From Lentisphaerota bacterium (GTDB taxonomy: Bacteria; Verrucomicrobiota; Kiritimatiellia; RFP12; JAAYLN01), in assembly GCA_012514915.1 (NCBI GenBank), contig JAAYZJ010000492.1:1-12245 (forward strand): 12,245 bases of DNA, given 5' to 3'. Below the pieces are notes generated by a model that made no database searches, was not told the DNA's origin, and saw only the letters and a program-made list of their open reading frames with translations. Numbering within the stretch: position 1 is the first letter of the stretch; every line of letters begins with the position of its first letter. Of the stretch, positions 1 through 6,542 are shown piece by piece. Made by a program: the position numbers and the translations under genes.

Positions 1-303
1 GGGCCGGAGGAGCGGCGCTTCCTGGTCCAGGTATCCGGCTGCCGGTACGCCTTCGACCGGCGCCGGCCCATCGGCCGGCGGGTCGTCTCGAGCGACATTG
101 TGCCTGATCGCGTCTACACGGTGGCCGCCAAAGGATTCGACGTGAGCCGCGACGACACCCTGCACCTCGGCGACCTGCAGGACCGCCTGGGCTATCGGAC
201 GCTCGAAACCAACCTCCTCTCCGCCGTCTGGCGCTACGTGGCCACCCATCAGGGGCGCATCGCGGCCCGGCTGGAAAGCCGCATCGTGGAGCAAACACAG
301 TGA
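1..303 (+). CDS. 5'-nucleotidase-like protein, C-terminal end (5' partial)
   Basis: The reading frame is open from base 1 and ends with TGA at 301-303, so only the last 100 residues are present. The visible part resembles the C-terminal substrate-binding domain (5_nucleotid_C) of UshA/5'-nucleotidase metallophosphoesterases. A strand reading FLVQVSG is followed by a Y-x-FD turn and R-RPIGRRVVS, then a VYTVAAKGFD strand like the YTVA-n-F motif of that domain. In this family the domain binds the nucleotide while an N-terminal metal-dependent domain, outside the window, cleaves the phosphoester; members are usually exported. The in-frame GTG at 100 falls inside the domain and is not the start. 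The stop overlaps the start of the next gene (GTGA), so the two are probably co-translated. The substrate of this homologue cannot be told from the fragment. Confidence 0.72.
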   Translation, partial: GPEERRFLVQVSGCRYAFDRRRPIGRRVVSSDIVPDRVYTVAAKGFDVSRDDTLHLGDLQDRLGYRTLETNLLSAVWRYVATHQGRIAARLESRIVEQTQ

Positions 304-1394
304 ACACACCGAAAACACCCGTCACCTTCGATGACCTGTTTGACATCCGCGCCGGCGCGCCGGACATGACCATGGGCCTCTCGCCGACCAGGATCGAGCG
401 GATTGACGATGCCGGTCGCTGGCAACGCAAGGCGGCCGCCCTGCGTGAGTTGTTTGTGCAGACCCTCGGCGTCGAGCCACCGCTCGACTGCGAACTCGCC
501 CCGGAGGTGCATGACGAGGTGGATTGCGGTAGCTACCGCAAACGACGCGTCTCGTACCAGGTTGAACCCGGCGAGCGGGTTACGGCCTGGTTGCTGCTGC
601 CAAAGCCGTGCCCCGGGAAACGTCCTGCCATGATCTGCATTCATCCCACAACCGCGTTGGGCAAGGAGCAGACGATCGGCAACGAGGCGACGCCGAATGG
701 GCAGGATCGCGCCTACGCTCTCCACCTGGTCGAGCGTGGTTACGTGACGCTGGCCTACGACCTGCTGAGCGCCGGCGAGCGCTGTTACCCCGGCTGCCGC
801 GCGTTCGATACCGCCCCGTTCTACGTCAAGCATCCCGCCTGGTCCGCTCGCGGTAAGGATATCTGGGATTTTCGGCGCGCCATCGATTTCCTTCAGGCCG
901 TCCCGGAGGTCGATGCCGACCGGATCGGCAGCATCGGCCACTCCCAGGGCGGCGGCATCACGATCGACGCCATGGGGCTCGACGAGCGGATCAAGGTTGG
1001 CGTCTCGAGTTGTGGCCAATGGCCGGCAAGGCTTTCCAAGAACCCCTTCCATCATGCCCGTACCGGTTGGTGGGTGGGGCGCCCGTTGCTGCGTCCCTAC
1101 TGCTGGACGGGCAAGCCGTTCCCGGTCGACCTGCATGAGCTGCTGGCCATGATCGCGCCGCGGCCAATCATGGCGATCACCGCCCTGAACGACGGCGGCT
1201 ACGGCCTCGACGAGGTGGAGGCCCTGCGTCCGGCCTGGTCCAACCTGGCCGGGAATGTCGCCGCCGTCTATGCGCTGATGGGTGCCGAAGATCATTTCCA
1301 GAGCCTGCTTCACACCCTTGGCCACGGCTTTCTGAGGGAACAGCGGGACGCGGCGTACGCGTTCTTGGATGCCCACCTGAAACCCAAGGCATAA
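300..1394 (+). CDS. alpha/beta hydrolase (dienelactone hydrolase / acetyl-xylan-esterase-like)
   Basis: A 364-residue alpha/beta-hydrolase-fold enzyme. The nucleophile elbow reads GHSQGG with Ser215. The likely acid is Asp298 in ALNDGG and the likely base His332 in GAEDHF, giving a Ser-Asp-His triad in the normal order. The IHPTT segment near residue 115 is where the oxyanion loop lies in this fold. A roughly 100-residue N-terminal extension before the core resembles the large Abhydrolase_7 / acetyl-xylan esterase group. No signal peptide is seen, so it is probably cytoplasmic. The GTG start at 300 overlaps the previous TGA (GTGA) and has GGAG at 288-291, eight bases upstream. Family members cleave carboxyl esters or lactones. 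With two amidohydrolases directly downstream a catabolic role is likely, but the substrate is unknown. Confidence 0.85.
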   Translation: MNTPKTPVTFDDLFDIRAGAPDMTMGLSPTRIERIDDAGRWQRKAAALRELFVQTLGVEPPLDCELAPEVHDEVDCGSYRKRRVSYQVEPGERVTAWLLLPKPCPGKRPAMICIHPTTALGKEQTIGNEATPNGQDRAYALHLVERGYVTLAYDLLSAGERCYPGCRAFDTAPFYVKHPAWSARGKDIWDFRRAIDFLQAVPEVDADRIGSIGHSQGGGITIDAMGLDERIKVGVSSCGQWPARLSKNPFHHARTGWWVGRPLLRPYCWTGKPFPVDLHELLAMIAPRPIMAITALNDGGYGLDEVEALRPAWSNLAGNVAAVYALMGAEDHFQSLLHTLGHGFLREQRDAAYAFLDAHLKPKA

Positions 1395-1419
1395 GGCCCA
1401 TCACCGAAGGAGACGATCC

Positions 1420-2304
1420 ATGTTCATCGATGCCCATCTGCACACGGTGCTTTGGAAGGGGTTGCCGCGGAGCGCCGGCGGCGCCACGTTTGCCACGCCC
1501 GAGGAGTTGATTGCCATGATGGACCGCACCGGGGTGGACAAGGGGATTCTGCTCCCCTCCGTCAGCCCTGAATGCAGTTTCCAGCGGGTGAGCTGCGAGG
1601 AGATCCTCGAGGTGGTCGCGCGGTATCCCGACCGCTTCTACGCCTTCTGCAACGTCGATCCGCGCGCCGGCAGCAACGCACCTGACGCCGATCTGTCGCA
1701 CCATCTCCAGTATTACCGGTCGCGCGGCTGCCTCGGGGTGGGGGAGGTGACCGCCAACCTGGATATCGGCGACCCGCTGGTGCAGAACCTCTTCCGGCAC
1801 TGCGAGCGGAACGGGATGCCGTTGCTGTTCCACCTGGCGCCGCACCGCTACCACTGTTACGGACTGATCGACGCGATCGGGCTGCCGGGGCTGGAAGCCG
1901 CGTTGCAGGCGTTTCCCAAACTGACCTTCATCGGCCACTCGCAGCCCTTCTGGGCCGAGATCAGCGCCGACGTGACCCTGAACAACCGTAACACCTACCC
2001 CACGGGGCCGGTGGTGCCCGGCGGCGTCGTGCCGCGCCTGATGGCGACCTATCCGAACCTCTACTGCGGCTGGGACGCCGGCAGCGGGTACAATGCGCTG
2101 ACTCGCGATCCGGTCTTCGGCTGGGCCTTCATGGAGCGGTTCGGTGACCGCATCCTCTTCGGCACCGACATCTGCGCCCCGACCAACGACCACCGGCACG
2201 CCGAATACCTGCGCCGGTCGCTCGCCGACGGCAAGCTGTCGACGGCGACGTTCGAGAAGATCAGTTGGCGCAACGCCAATCGCCTGTTCGGGCTTGGATT
2301 ATGA
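1420..2304 (+). CDS. TIM-barrel amidohydrolase (Amidohydrolase_2 family), copy 1
   Basis: A 294-residue metal-dependent hydrolase of the ACMSD / 2-pyrone-dicarboxylate lactonase / sulfomuconolactonase type. The barrel opens with DAHLHT, giving the HxH metal pair His6 and His8. Later landmarks are His138 in LLFHLAP (usual fifth-strand ligand), His173 in FIGHSQPFW and Asp250 in LFGTDI, the conserved C-terminal Asp. The family hydrolyses lactones or decarboxylates ring-derived acids in the cytoplasm. A strong Shine-Dalgarno, GAAGGAG at 1406-1412, lies seven bases before the ATG and fixes the start; the gap to the previous gene is 25 bases. It is clearly paralogous to the gene at 2392: both share FWAEISADV, a YP-GP-V--GG-VPRLM stretch, NALTRDP and a closing KI-WRN--RL. 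The exact substrate is unknown. Confidence 0.88.
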   Translation: MFIDAHLHTVLWKGLPRSAGGATFATPEELIAMMDRTGVDKGILLPSVSPECSFQRVSCEEILEVVARYPDRFYAFCNVDPRAGSNAPDADLSHHLQYYRSRGCLGVGEVTANLDIGDPLVQNLFRHCERNGMPLLFHLAPHRYHCYGLIDAIGLPGLEAALQAFPKLTFIGHSQPFWAEISADVTLNNRNTYPTGPVVPGGVVPRLMATYPNLYCGWDAGSGYNALTRDPVFGWAFMERFGDRILFGTDICAPTNDHRHAEYLRRSLADGKLSTATFEKISWRNANRLFGLGL

Positions 2305-2402
2305 CTGACATGGACAAGACGGTAATCGGTGTGCGCAAGGAGTGGTATGCGCCGGCGCGCAACGAACGGACGAGCAAGAAAGGCCGTGGCCATGCTCATT
2401 GA
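2301..2402 (+). CDS. candidate small ORF (33 aa) bridging two amidohydrolase genes
   Basis: The ATG at 2301 overlaps the upstream amidohydrolase stop as ATGA. The frame runs 33 codons and stops at 2400-2402, eleven bases inside the next amidohydrolase gene. The predicted peptide starts MTDMDKTVIGVRKEWYAPAR and ends in a basic tail rich in Lys, Arg and His. It has no hydrophobic segment. I recognise no family. It may encode a small protein, or serve only to carry ribosomes across the 87-base gap so the downstream gene, which lacks a good Shine-Dalgarno at its likely ATG, is translated by coupling. It could equally be a chance frame in G+C-rich DNA. The double overlap is directly visible; function is inference. 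Confidence 0.33.
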   Translation: MTDMDKTVIGVRKEWYAPARNERTSKKGRGHAH

Positions 2403-3273
2403 TGTCCACGGCCATATCGGCCGCGTCCTGCCGGACCGGCGGGAGTTCATCGATGCCGCGAACCTGATCGCCAAGATGGACGCCTGGGGCATTGAACGCA
2501 CCTGCGTCCTCGCCTTGAGCGAGCATCCCGAGGGCGCGTACCTCGAATGCGACACCGAGGATGTTCTGGCCGCCTGCGCCCGGCATCCCGGCCGTCTCAT
2601 CCCCTTCTGCCTGATCGATCCGCGCCATGGCAACCGGCCCGACATGGACTTCCGTGACTTGCTGGAGGAGTACACCGCCCGCGGTTGCAAAGGCATCGGC
2701 GAACTGCTCCCCAAGCTGGCGTTCGACGACCCGCGCTGCCTGAACCTCTACCGGCAGGCGGGGGCGTTCGGGCTGCCGGTGCTCTTCGACATGATGGATG
2801 GATCCTGGCACTACGGGCTGAACGACGACCCCGGCCTGCCGAAGCTCGAACACGCGCTGCAAGTCTGCCCGGAGACCGTCTTCATCGGGCATGGGCCGAC
2901 GTTCTGGGCGGAGATTTCCGCCGACGTTCCGGTGGGGCAACGCGCCGGCTACCCGGCCGGTCCCATCGTCCGCGGCGGCGCGGTGCCCCGGCTGATGCGG
3001 CAGTATCCGCATCTGTGGGCCGACACCTCGGCGACCAGCGGCAACAACGCCCTGACGCGCGATCCGGCCTTCGCCCTGGAGTTCCTCGACGAGTTCCAGA
3101 ACCAGGTGATGTTCGGCACCGATTCGTGCCGGCGCAGCGATGTCGAGCGCCTCTGGCCGACCGTCGCCACCATCCGCGACCTGCGGGCCAACGGGAAGCT
3201 CCCTGCCGAGTCCCTCGAGAAGATCGAATGGCGCAACGTGGCCCGCCTGCTCAAGCTGGGAATGCCCGGATAG
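2392..3273 (+). CDS. TIM-barrel amidohydrolase (Amidohydrolase_2 family), copy 2
   Basis: A 293-residue paralogue of the preceding amidohydrolase, in the same family and probably with a related reaction. The start at 2392 is chosen because MLIDVHGHIG aligns with MFIDAHLHT of copy 1. Longer in-frame starts (GTG 2329; ATG 2347 with AAGGAG at 2337-2342 only four bases away) would add a basic, non-homologous tail but cannot be excluded. His6 and His8 form the HxH pair, His167 sits in FIGHGPTFW and Asp244 in MFGTDS. Where copy 1 has the fifth-strand ligand His138, this copy has Asp133 (VLFDMMDG). Metal binding or chemistry may therefore differ. The tandem arrangement indicates duplication followed by divergence. 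It is the last gene of the left-hand set; the next gene starts after a 221-base spacer. Confidence 0.86.
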   Translation: MLIDVHGHIGRVLPDRREFIDAANLIAKMDAWGIERTCVLALSEHPEGAYLECDTEDVLAACARHPGRLIPFCLIDPRHGNRPDMDFRDLLEEYTARGCKGIGELLPKLAFDDPRCLNLYRQAGAFGLPVLFDMMDGSWHYGLNDDPGLPKLEHALQVCPETVFIGHGPTFWAEISADVPVGQRAGYPAGPIVRGGAVPRLMRQYPHLWADTSATSGNNALTRDPAFALEFLDEFQNQVMFGTDSCRRSDVERLWPTVATIRDLRANGKLPAESLEKIEWRNVARLLKLGMPG

Positions 3274-3309
3274 CCGCAACTGGCCGGGACAGAGCCCGAC
3301 CCTCCAGAG

Positions 3310-3324
3310 CCGCGGGAACCGCGG
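3310..3324. repeat. short inverted repeat after the amidohydrolase genes
   Basis: CCGCGG, three bases GAA, then CCGCGG again: a 6-bp stem that is also a direct repeat. It begins 37 bases after the stop at 3273. No T-run follows, so it is at best a weak, non-canonical transcription end for the operon. Confidence 0.5.
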
Positions 3325-3336
3325 GTTATCATGGCT

Positions 3337-3360
3337 GGAGGGACGCCCTCCGTGTCGTCC
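3337..3360. repeat. overlapping alternative hairpins in the ruvB upstream spacer
   Basis: GGAGGG-ACG-CCCTCC (3337-3351) forms a 6-bp stem. GGACG (3341-3345) also pairs with CGTCC (3356-3360), so the two stems are mutually exclusive. There is no T-run. The block looks like the short dispersed palindromes common between genes in G+C-rich PVC genomes, but only one copy is seen here. Confidence 0.5.
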
Positions 3361-3409
3361 GCTTGGGTTCTGCAAAAGCCTCATGGTGCGGTTGAGACGC
3401 GTCTGCCCC

Positions 3410-3466
3410 GGGCTGTCGCCCCTTCGGGCTGTCGCATGTGTGTCGAATGTGTGCTCGACACGACAG
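3410..3466. promoter_or_regulatory. cluster of TGTCG/CGACA words and nested inverted repeats before ruvB
   Basis: A 10-bp direct repeat GGGCTGTCGC occurs at 3410-3419 and 3426-3435. GTGTCGA (3440-3446) and TCGACAC (3455-3461) form a 7-bp inverted repeat with an 8-base spacer. CTGTCG (3429-3434) pairs with CGACAG (3461-3466) around it. In all there are three TGTCG words pointing forward and two CGACA words pointing back, overlapping a possible -35 box. This is a reasonable place for an operator controlling ruvB, which is a DNA-damage gene in many bacteria. It does not match the LexA motifs I know, so the regulator is not named. Confidence 0.4.
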
Positions 3467-3488
3467 GAAGCGTTGCCTATCCTATAAC
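3455..3488 (+). promoter_or_regulatory. putative ruvB promoter, possibly giving a leaderless mRNA
   Basis: Two registers fit a sigma-70-like promoter. The first is TCGACA (3455-3460), 17 bases, TATCCT (3478-3483). The second is ACGACA (3460-3465), 17 bases, TATAAC (3483-3488). TATAAC ends six bases before the ATG at 3495, so the second register would start transcription at about the ATG itself. No Shine-Dalgarno precedes ruvB, consistent with a leaderless or near-leaderless message. Boxes are seen; use as a promoter is inferred. Confidence 0.4.
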
Positions 3489-3494
3489 ACGCCC

Positions 3495-4520
3495 ATGGAA
3501 CGCATCAACGAAACCCTCAATCAACGCAATCCCTCCTTCGACAACACGCTGCGGCCGACGACGTTTGCCGATTTCACTGGGCAGCAGAAGGTCCGGGATC
3601 GCCTCGAACTGGCTGTCGAGGCGGCACGGCAGCGCAAGGAGTCGCTCGACCATGTGCTGCTGCTCGGGCCGCCCGGGCTGGGCAAGACGACGCTGGCCTT
3701 CATCCTGGGCCAGGCCATGGGGGTGAACGTCAAGACGACGTCGGGCCCCGTCATCGACAAGCCGGGCGATCTGGCCGGGTTGCTGACGAGCCTCCAGGCG
3801 GGCGACATCATCTTCATCGACGAGATCCACCGCATGCAGCGCTCGGTCGAGGAATACCTCTATTCCGCGATGGAGGATTTCGTCATCGACATCATGATCG
3901 ACCAGGGGCCGAACGCCCGCTCGATCCGCCTCGACCTGCCGCGCTTCACGCTGGTGGGCGCGACGACCCGCAGCGGATTGATCTCGGCGCCCATGCGGTC
4001 GCGCTTCGGTCTTTCCAACCGTCTCGACTACTATCTCACCCCCGACCTCGCCCGCATTGTCAAGCGGTCGGCCGACAAGCTGGGCGTCAGCATCGACGAG
4101 GACGGCGCGCATGAGATCGCGGCCCGTGCCCGCGGCACCCCGCGCATCGCCAACAATCTGCTGCGGCGCGTGCGCGACTTCGCCCAGGTGCGCGCCGGCA
4201 ACCACATCACGCGCGCCGTCGCCGGCGAGGCGCTGGCCCTGCTCGAAATCGACCCCTATGGCCTCGACGAGATGGACAAGCGCCTGCTGGAGACACTCCT
4301 GTTCAAATTCGGCGGCGGGCCGGTCGGCATCAGCACGCTGGCCGTGGCCGTCAGCGAGGAGCCGGAGACAATCGAGGAGGTCTACGAGCCCTATCTGATC
4401 CAGGAGGGCTATATCCAGCGGACGCCGCGCGGACGCGTGGCGACCCCGCTCTGCCGCGAGCGGATGCGCGTCGGGGAACCGGCCGCGCCGGCGCCGCTCC
4501 AGGTGGAATTGGAGCTGTAG
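3495..4520 (+). CDS. ruvB: Holliday junction branch migration DNA helicase RuvB
   Basis: A 341-residue AAA+ ATPase, the usual RuvB length. As hexameric rings with RuvA it drives branch migration of Holliday junctions in recombinational repair. Landmarks are LRPTTFADFTGQ at the N-terminus, Walker A GPPGLGKTT (58-66, Lys64), Walker B DEIH (109-112), sensor 1 in VGATTR (about 154-159), an arginine finger in the RSRFG region near 170, sensor 2 in RGTPR (213-217) and a C-terminal winged-helix DNA-binding domain ending RTPRGRVAT. The ATG at 3495 is chosen over an upstream in-frame ATG at 3438 because the added residues are Cys- and Arg-rich and unlike any RuvB N-terminus. It has no Shine-Dalgarno. 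ruvA and ruvC are not adjacent. The HD protein gene begins four bases after its stop. Confidence 0.97.
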   Translation: MERINETLNQRNPSFDNTLRPTTFADFTGQQKVRDRLELAVEAARQRKESLDHVLLLGPPGLGKTTLAFILGQAMGVNVKTTSGPVIDKPGDLAGLLTSLQAGDIIFIDEIHRMQRSVEEYLYSAMEDFVIDIMIDQGPNARSIRLDLPRFTLVGATTRSGLISAPMRSRFGLSNRLDYYLTPDLARIVKRSADKLGVSIDEDGAHEIAARARGTPRIANNLLRRVRDFAQVRAGNHITRAVAGEALALLEIDPYGLDEMDKRLLETLLFKFGGGPVGISTLAVAVSEEPETIEEVYEPYLIQEGYIQRTPRGRVATPLCRERMRVGEPAAPAPLQVELEL

Positions 4521-4524
4521 CACC

Positions 4525-6063
4525 ATGCACGCCATCCTCTCCAGGCTGAGGCACCGCAAAGTGCGCTCGCGGATACAGCAGGCGGCGCGGCCGAGCCGCG
4601 CCCCGGGGCTCCGCGACAGCGATGCCCTCCGCTACGCGATCGCCGCCCTCGCCTGGGTCATCGGCCTCTGGCTCGTGGCGCCGGCGGGCCTGGCCGACTG
4701 GCGCGCGCTGGCGGCCCGGGGCGTCGCGCTGCTCATCATCGGCTTCGGTGGACAGATGCTCCTGCGGGTCAAGGAGGCACAGGAGCCGCGGCCGCGGGGA
4801 ACCTGGCTGCTGCTGCTCGTCATGTTGCTGCTGGCCATGGCGGACGTGCGGCTGGCCCGGTGGGGGCTGGTCCACCTCCTGCCGCTCGACAGCGCGCGCT
4901 TCGACCCGCTCTACGTGGCGCCGCACGCCTTCGTACCGCTGCTGGTCGCCATGCTGTACGGCGGCCAGACAGCCCTGGTCGTCGGCCTGACCGCCGGGGT
5001 GGCCGTGGCGCTGGCCGCGGGATTCGATCTGGCGGTGTTTCTCCTTTCGTTGAGCGCGACGGCCGTGGCGGCGTACGAGGCGCCGGCCCTGCGCTACCGC
5101 AGCCAAATCGCCCGGACGCTGGGGCGCATTGCCCTGTGGCAGACGCCGATTGTCCTCGTCATGACCCTGATGAATCCGGATGGCACCGATCTGCGCACCG
5201 TGGGGATCCGGATCGGCGCACTGGTGCTGTGGCTCGCGGTTTCAGGGGTGCTGGTCATGCTCGCCCTGCCGCCGGCCGAACGGCTGACGCAGCGGATCAG
5301 CGACTACAGTCTGAACGGGTTTGCCGATCTCGGGCAGCCTCTACTGCGCCGCATGGCGCTGGAAGCGCCGGGCACCTATCATCATTCGATGATGGTCGCC
5401 GATCTCGCCCAGGCGGCGGCGGAACGCATCGGCGGCCACGGCCTGTTGGCACGCGTGGGGGCCTACTTCCACGACATCGGCAAGCTCGGCAGGCCCCGGT
5501 TCTACATGGAGAACCAGATGCAGGGGGGCAATCCCCACGACGCCCTGCCGCCCAACATCAGCCGCATGATCATCGTCAACCACGTGAAGGAGGGGTTGGT
5601 GCTGGCTCGCCTGCATCATCTGCCCGATGTGATCGCGCGGTTCATCGGCGTGCACCACGGCACCAGCGTGATCCGCTGGTTCCACCACAAGGCCGTGAGC
5701 CAGGCGGGAGCCAGCGCCGGGGACGGCGGCATGGGCGTCGCCGACGAGAGCCACTACCGCTATGCCGGGCCGCTTCCGGTCAGCCGCGAGGAGACGATCG
5801 TCGCACTGGCCGACTCGGTCGAGGCGGCGGCCCGGACGCTGCCCCGCGTGACGCCCGGCCACCTGGAGAATCTGGTCAACGCCATCTTCAAGGCCAAGTG
5901 GAGCGACGGCCAACTCGACGCCAGCCTGCTGTCGAACGCCGAGCTGGCCCGCGTGCGCGCCTCCTTTGTGTTCACCCTGACGCACCTTCTGCATGCGCGT
6001 CTAGCCTATCCTTCCCATGAACAGAATCCGAATCCACCATCGGCAGCGGCAGCATCCGGTTGA
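4525..6063 (+). CDS. PgpH-like membrane HD-domain phosphohydrolase (7TM-HD family)
   Basis: A 512-residue membrane protein with about seven or eight hydrophobic segments (roughly 35-52, 61-80, 93-110, 132-166, 168-183, 203-216, 227-248) followed by a cytoplasmic HD domain. Metal-site motifs are GTYHHSMMVA (His286/His287), HDIGK (His316-Asp317), His353 in NHVKEG, HHGTS (His377-His378) and ADSVEAA (Asp430). In PgpH of other bacteria this domain cleaves cyclic di-AMP; the same role here is inference. Typical 7TM-HD proteins are longer and carry an extracellular HDED domain between the first membrane segment and the 7TM bundle. This protein lacks it, and its 34-residue basic N-terminus leads straight into the membrane. 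GGAG at 4511-4514 lies ten bases before the ATG. The 3' end overlaps ybeY by 47 bases, a common pairing. Confidence 0.88.
   Translation: MHAILSRLRHRKVRSRIQQAARPSRAPGLRDSDALRYAIAALAWVIGLWLVAPAGLADWRALAARGVALLIIGFGGQMLLRVKEAQEPRPRGTWLLLLVMLLLAMADVRLARWGLVHLLPLDSARFDPLYVAPHAFVPLLVAMLYGGQTALVVGLTAGVAVALAAGFDLAVFLLSLSATAVAAYEAPALRYRSQIARTLGRIALWQTPIVLVMTLMNPDGTDLRTVGIRIGALVLWLAVSGVLVMLALPPAERLTQRISDYSLNGFADLGQPLLRRMALEAPGTYHHSMMVADLAQAAAERIGGHGLLARVGAYFHDIGKLGRPRFYMENQMQGGNPHDALPPNISRMIIVNHVKEGLVLARLHHLPDVIARFIGVHHGTSVIRWFHHKAVSQAGASAGDGGMGVADESHYRYAGPLPVSREETIVALADSVEAAARTLPRVTPGHLENLVNAIFKAKWSDGQLDASLLSNAELARVRASFVFTLTHLLHARLAYPSHEQNPNPPSAAAASG
6004..6012 (+). promoter_or_regulatory. GCCTATCCT element just before ybeY
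   Basis: The nine bases GCCTATCCT also occur exactly in front of ruvB (3475-3483). Here the element lies inside the end of the HD gene, four bases before the ybeY ATG, where no Shine-Dalgarno is seen. It resembles a -10 box, but no convincing -35 box is present, so an internal promoter is only a weak possibility. Confidence 0.2.
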
Positions 6064-6520
6064 TGCCGCCGCGCTGCGCGTGCTCGCCCGGGCCCTGCTG
6101 CAATGCGCGGCCCGCCTCGAGGCGTCCTGCGCCGGGCTGACGGTGGATCTCGTGCTGGTGGACGATGCCGCCTGCGCGCCGATCAACCGGGCGGCCGTCG
6201 GACACGAGGGGCCGACCGACGTCATCACGCTGCGCTACGCGGCGATCCCCGGTGACACGGACGGCGAGACGGCCGAGATCATTCTGAATGCGGCATGCGC
6301 CTGGCGCCAGGGCGGCGACCGTGCCGGAGCCGACCGTGAACTGGCGCTCTACCTGGCGCACGCCTGCGACCATCTCTGCGGATTCGACGACCAAACACCG
6401 TCGGCGCGGCGCGCGATGCGGCGCCGCGAGTGGCGCTGGCTCGCCCGGACGGGCGTTCCGGCGCTGTTTACCGAGGAAGACGGGGCGCGCCGCGCGCGCC
6501 GAGCCACCCCGCGCGGCTGA
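6017..6520 (+). CDS. ybeY: endoribonuclease YbeY (rRNA maturation factor), variant metal motif
   Basis: A 167-residue UPF0054 protein. YbeY is a zinc-dependent endonuclease used in 16S rRNA 3'-end maturation and 70S ribosome quality control. The family segment LVDD, then INRAAVGHEGPTDVIT (near residues 58-73), is clear. The catalytic motif, normally HG-x-LH-L-x-GYDH, reads HACDHLCGFDD at 115-125. His115 and His119 are kept, but the third ligand position is Asp125 instead of His and the usual Gly is Ala116. Asp at this place occurs in some other metzincin-like zinc sites, and a GYDD form is, as I recall, seen in PVC-type YbeY proteins. The ATG at 6017 lies in the HD gene and lacks a Shine-Dalgarno, so translation is probably coupled. 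The last 20 residues are Arg-rich and unconserved. Confidence 0.85.
   Translation: MNRIRIHHRQRQHPVDAAALRVLARALLQCAARLEASCAGLTVDLVLVDDAACAPINRAAVGHEGPTDVITLRYAAIPGDTDGETAEIILNAACAWRQGGDRAGADRELALYLAHACDHLCGFDDQTPSARRAMRRREWRWLARTGVPALFTEEDGARRARRATPRG
6484..6500. repeat. perfect G+C hairpin at the ybeY/purM convergence
   Basis: GGCGCGC-CGC-GCGCGCC makes a 7-bp stem with a 3-base loop, inside the end of ybeY, 43 bases from the purM stop. The two genes converge with only 22 bases between them. There is no T-run on either strand, so this is not a standard intrinsic terminator, though it may slow polymerase. Confidence 0.4.
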
Positions 6521-6542
6521 CGCGGCCGGCGGCGTTCACGGA

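Noticed and set aside
249..1376. 375-codon open frame on the - strand
   Set aside because: It is the antisense shadow of the alpha/beta hydrolase gene, whose catalytic triad is intact.
3438..3494. Upstream in-frame ATG extending RuvB by 19 residues
   Set aside because: The extension is Cys/Arg-rich, unlike RuvB N-termini, and covers the proposed promoter and operator.
3477..4559. 360-codon open frame on the - strand
   Set aside because: It is the shadow of ruvB and contains no recognisable domain.
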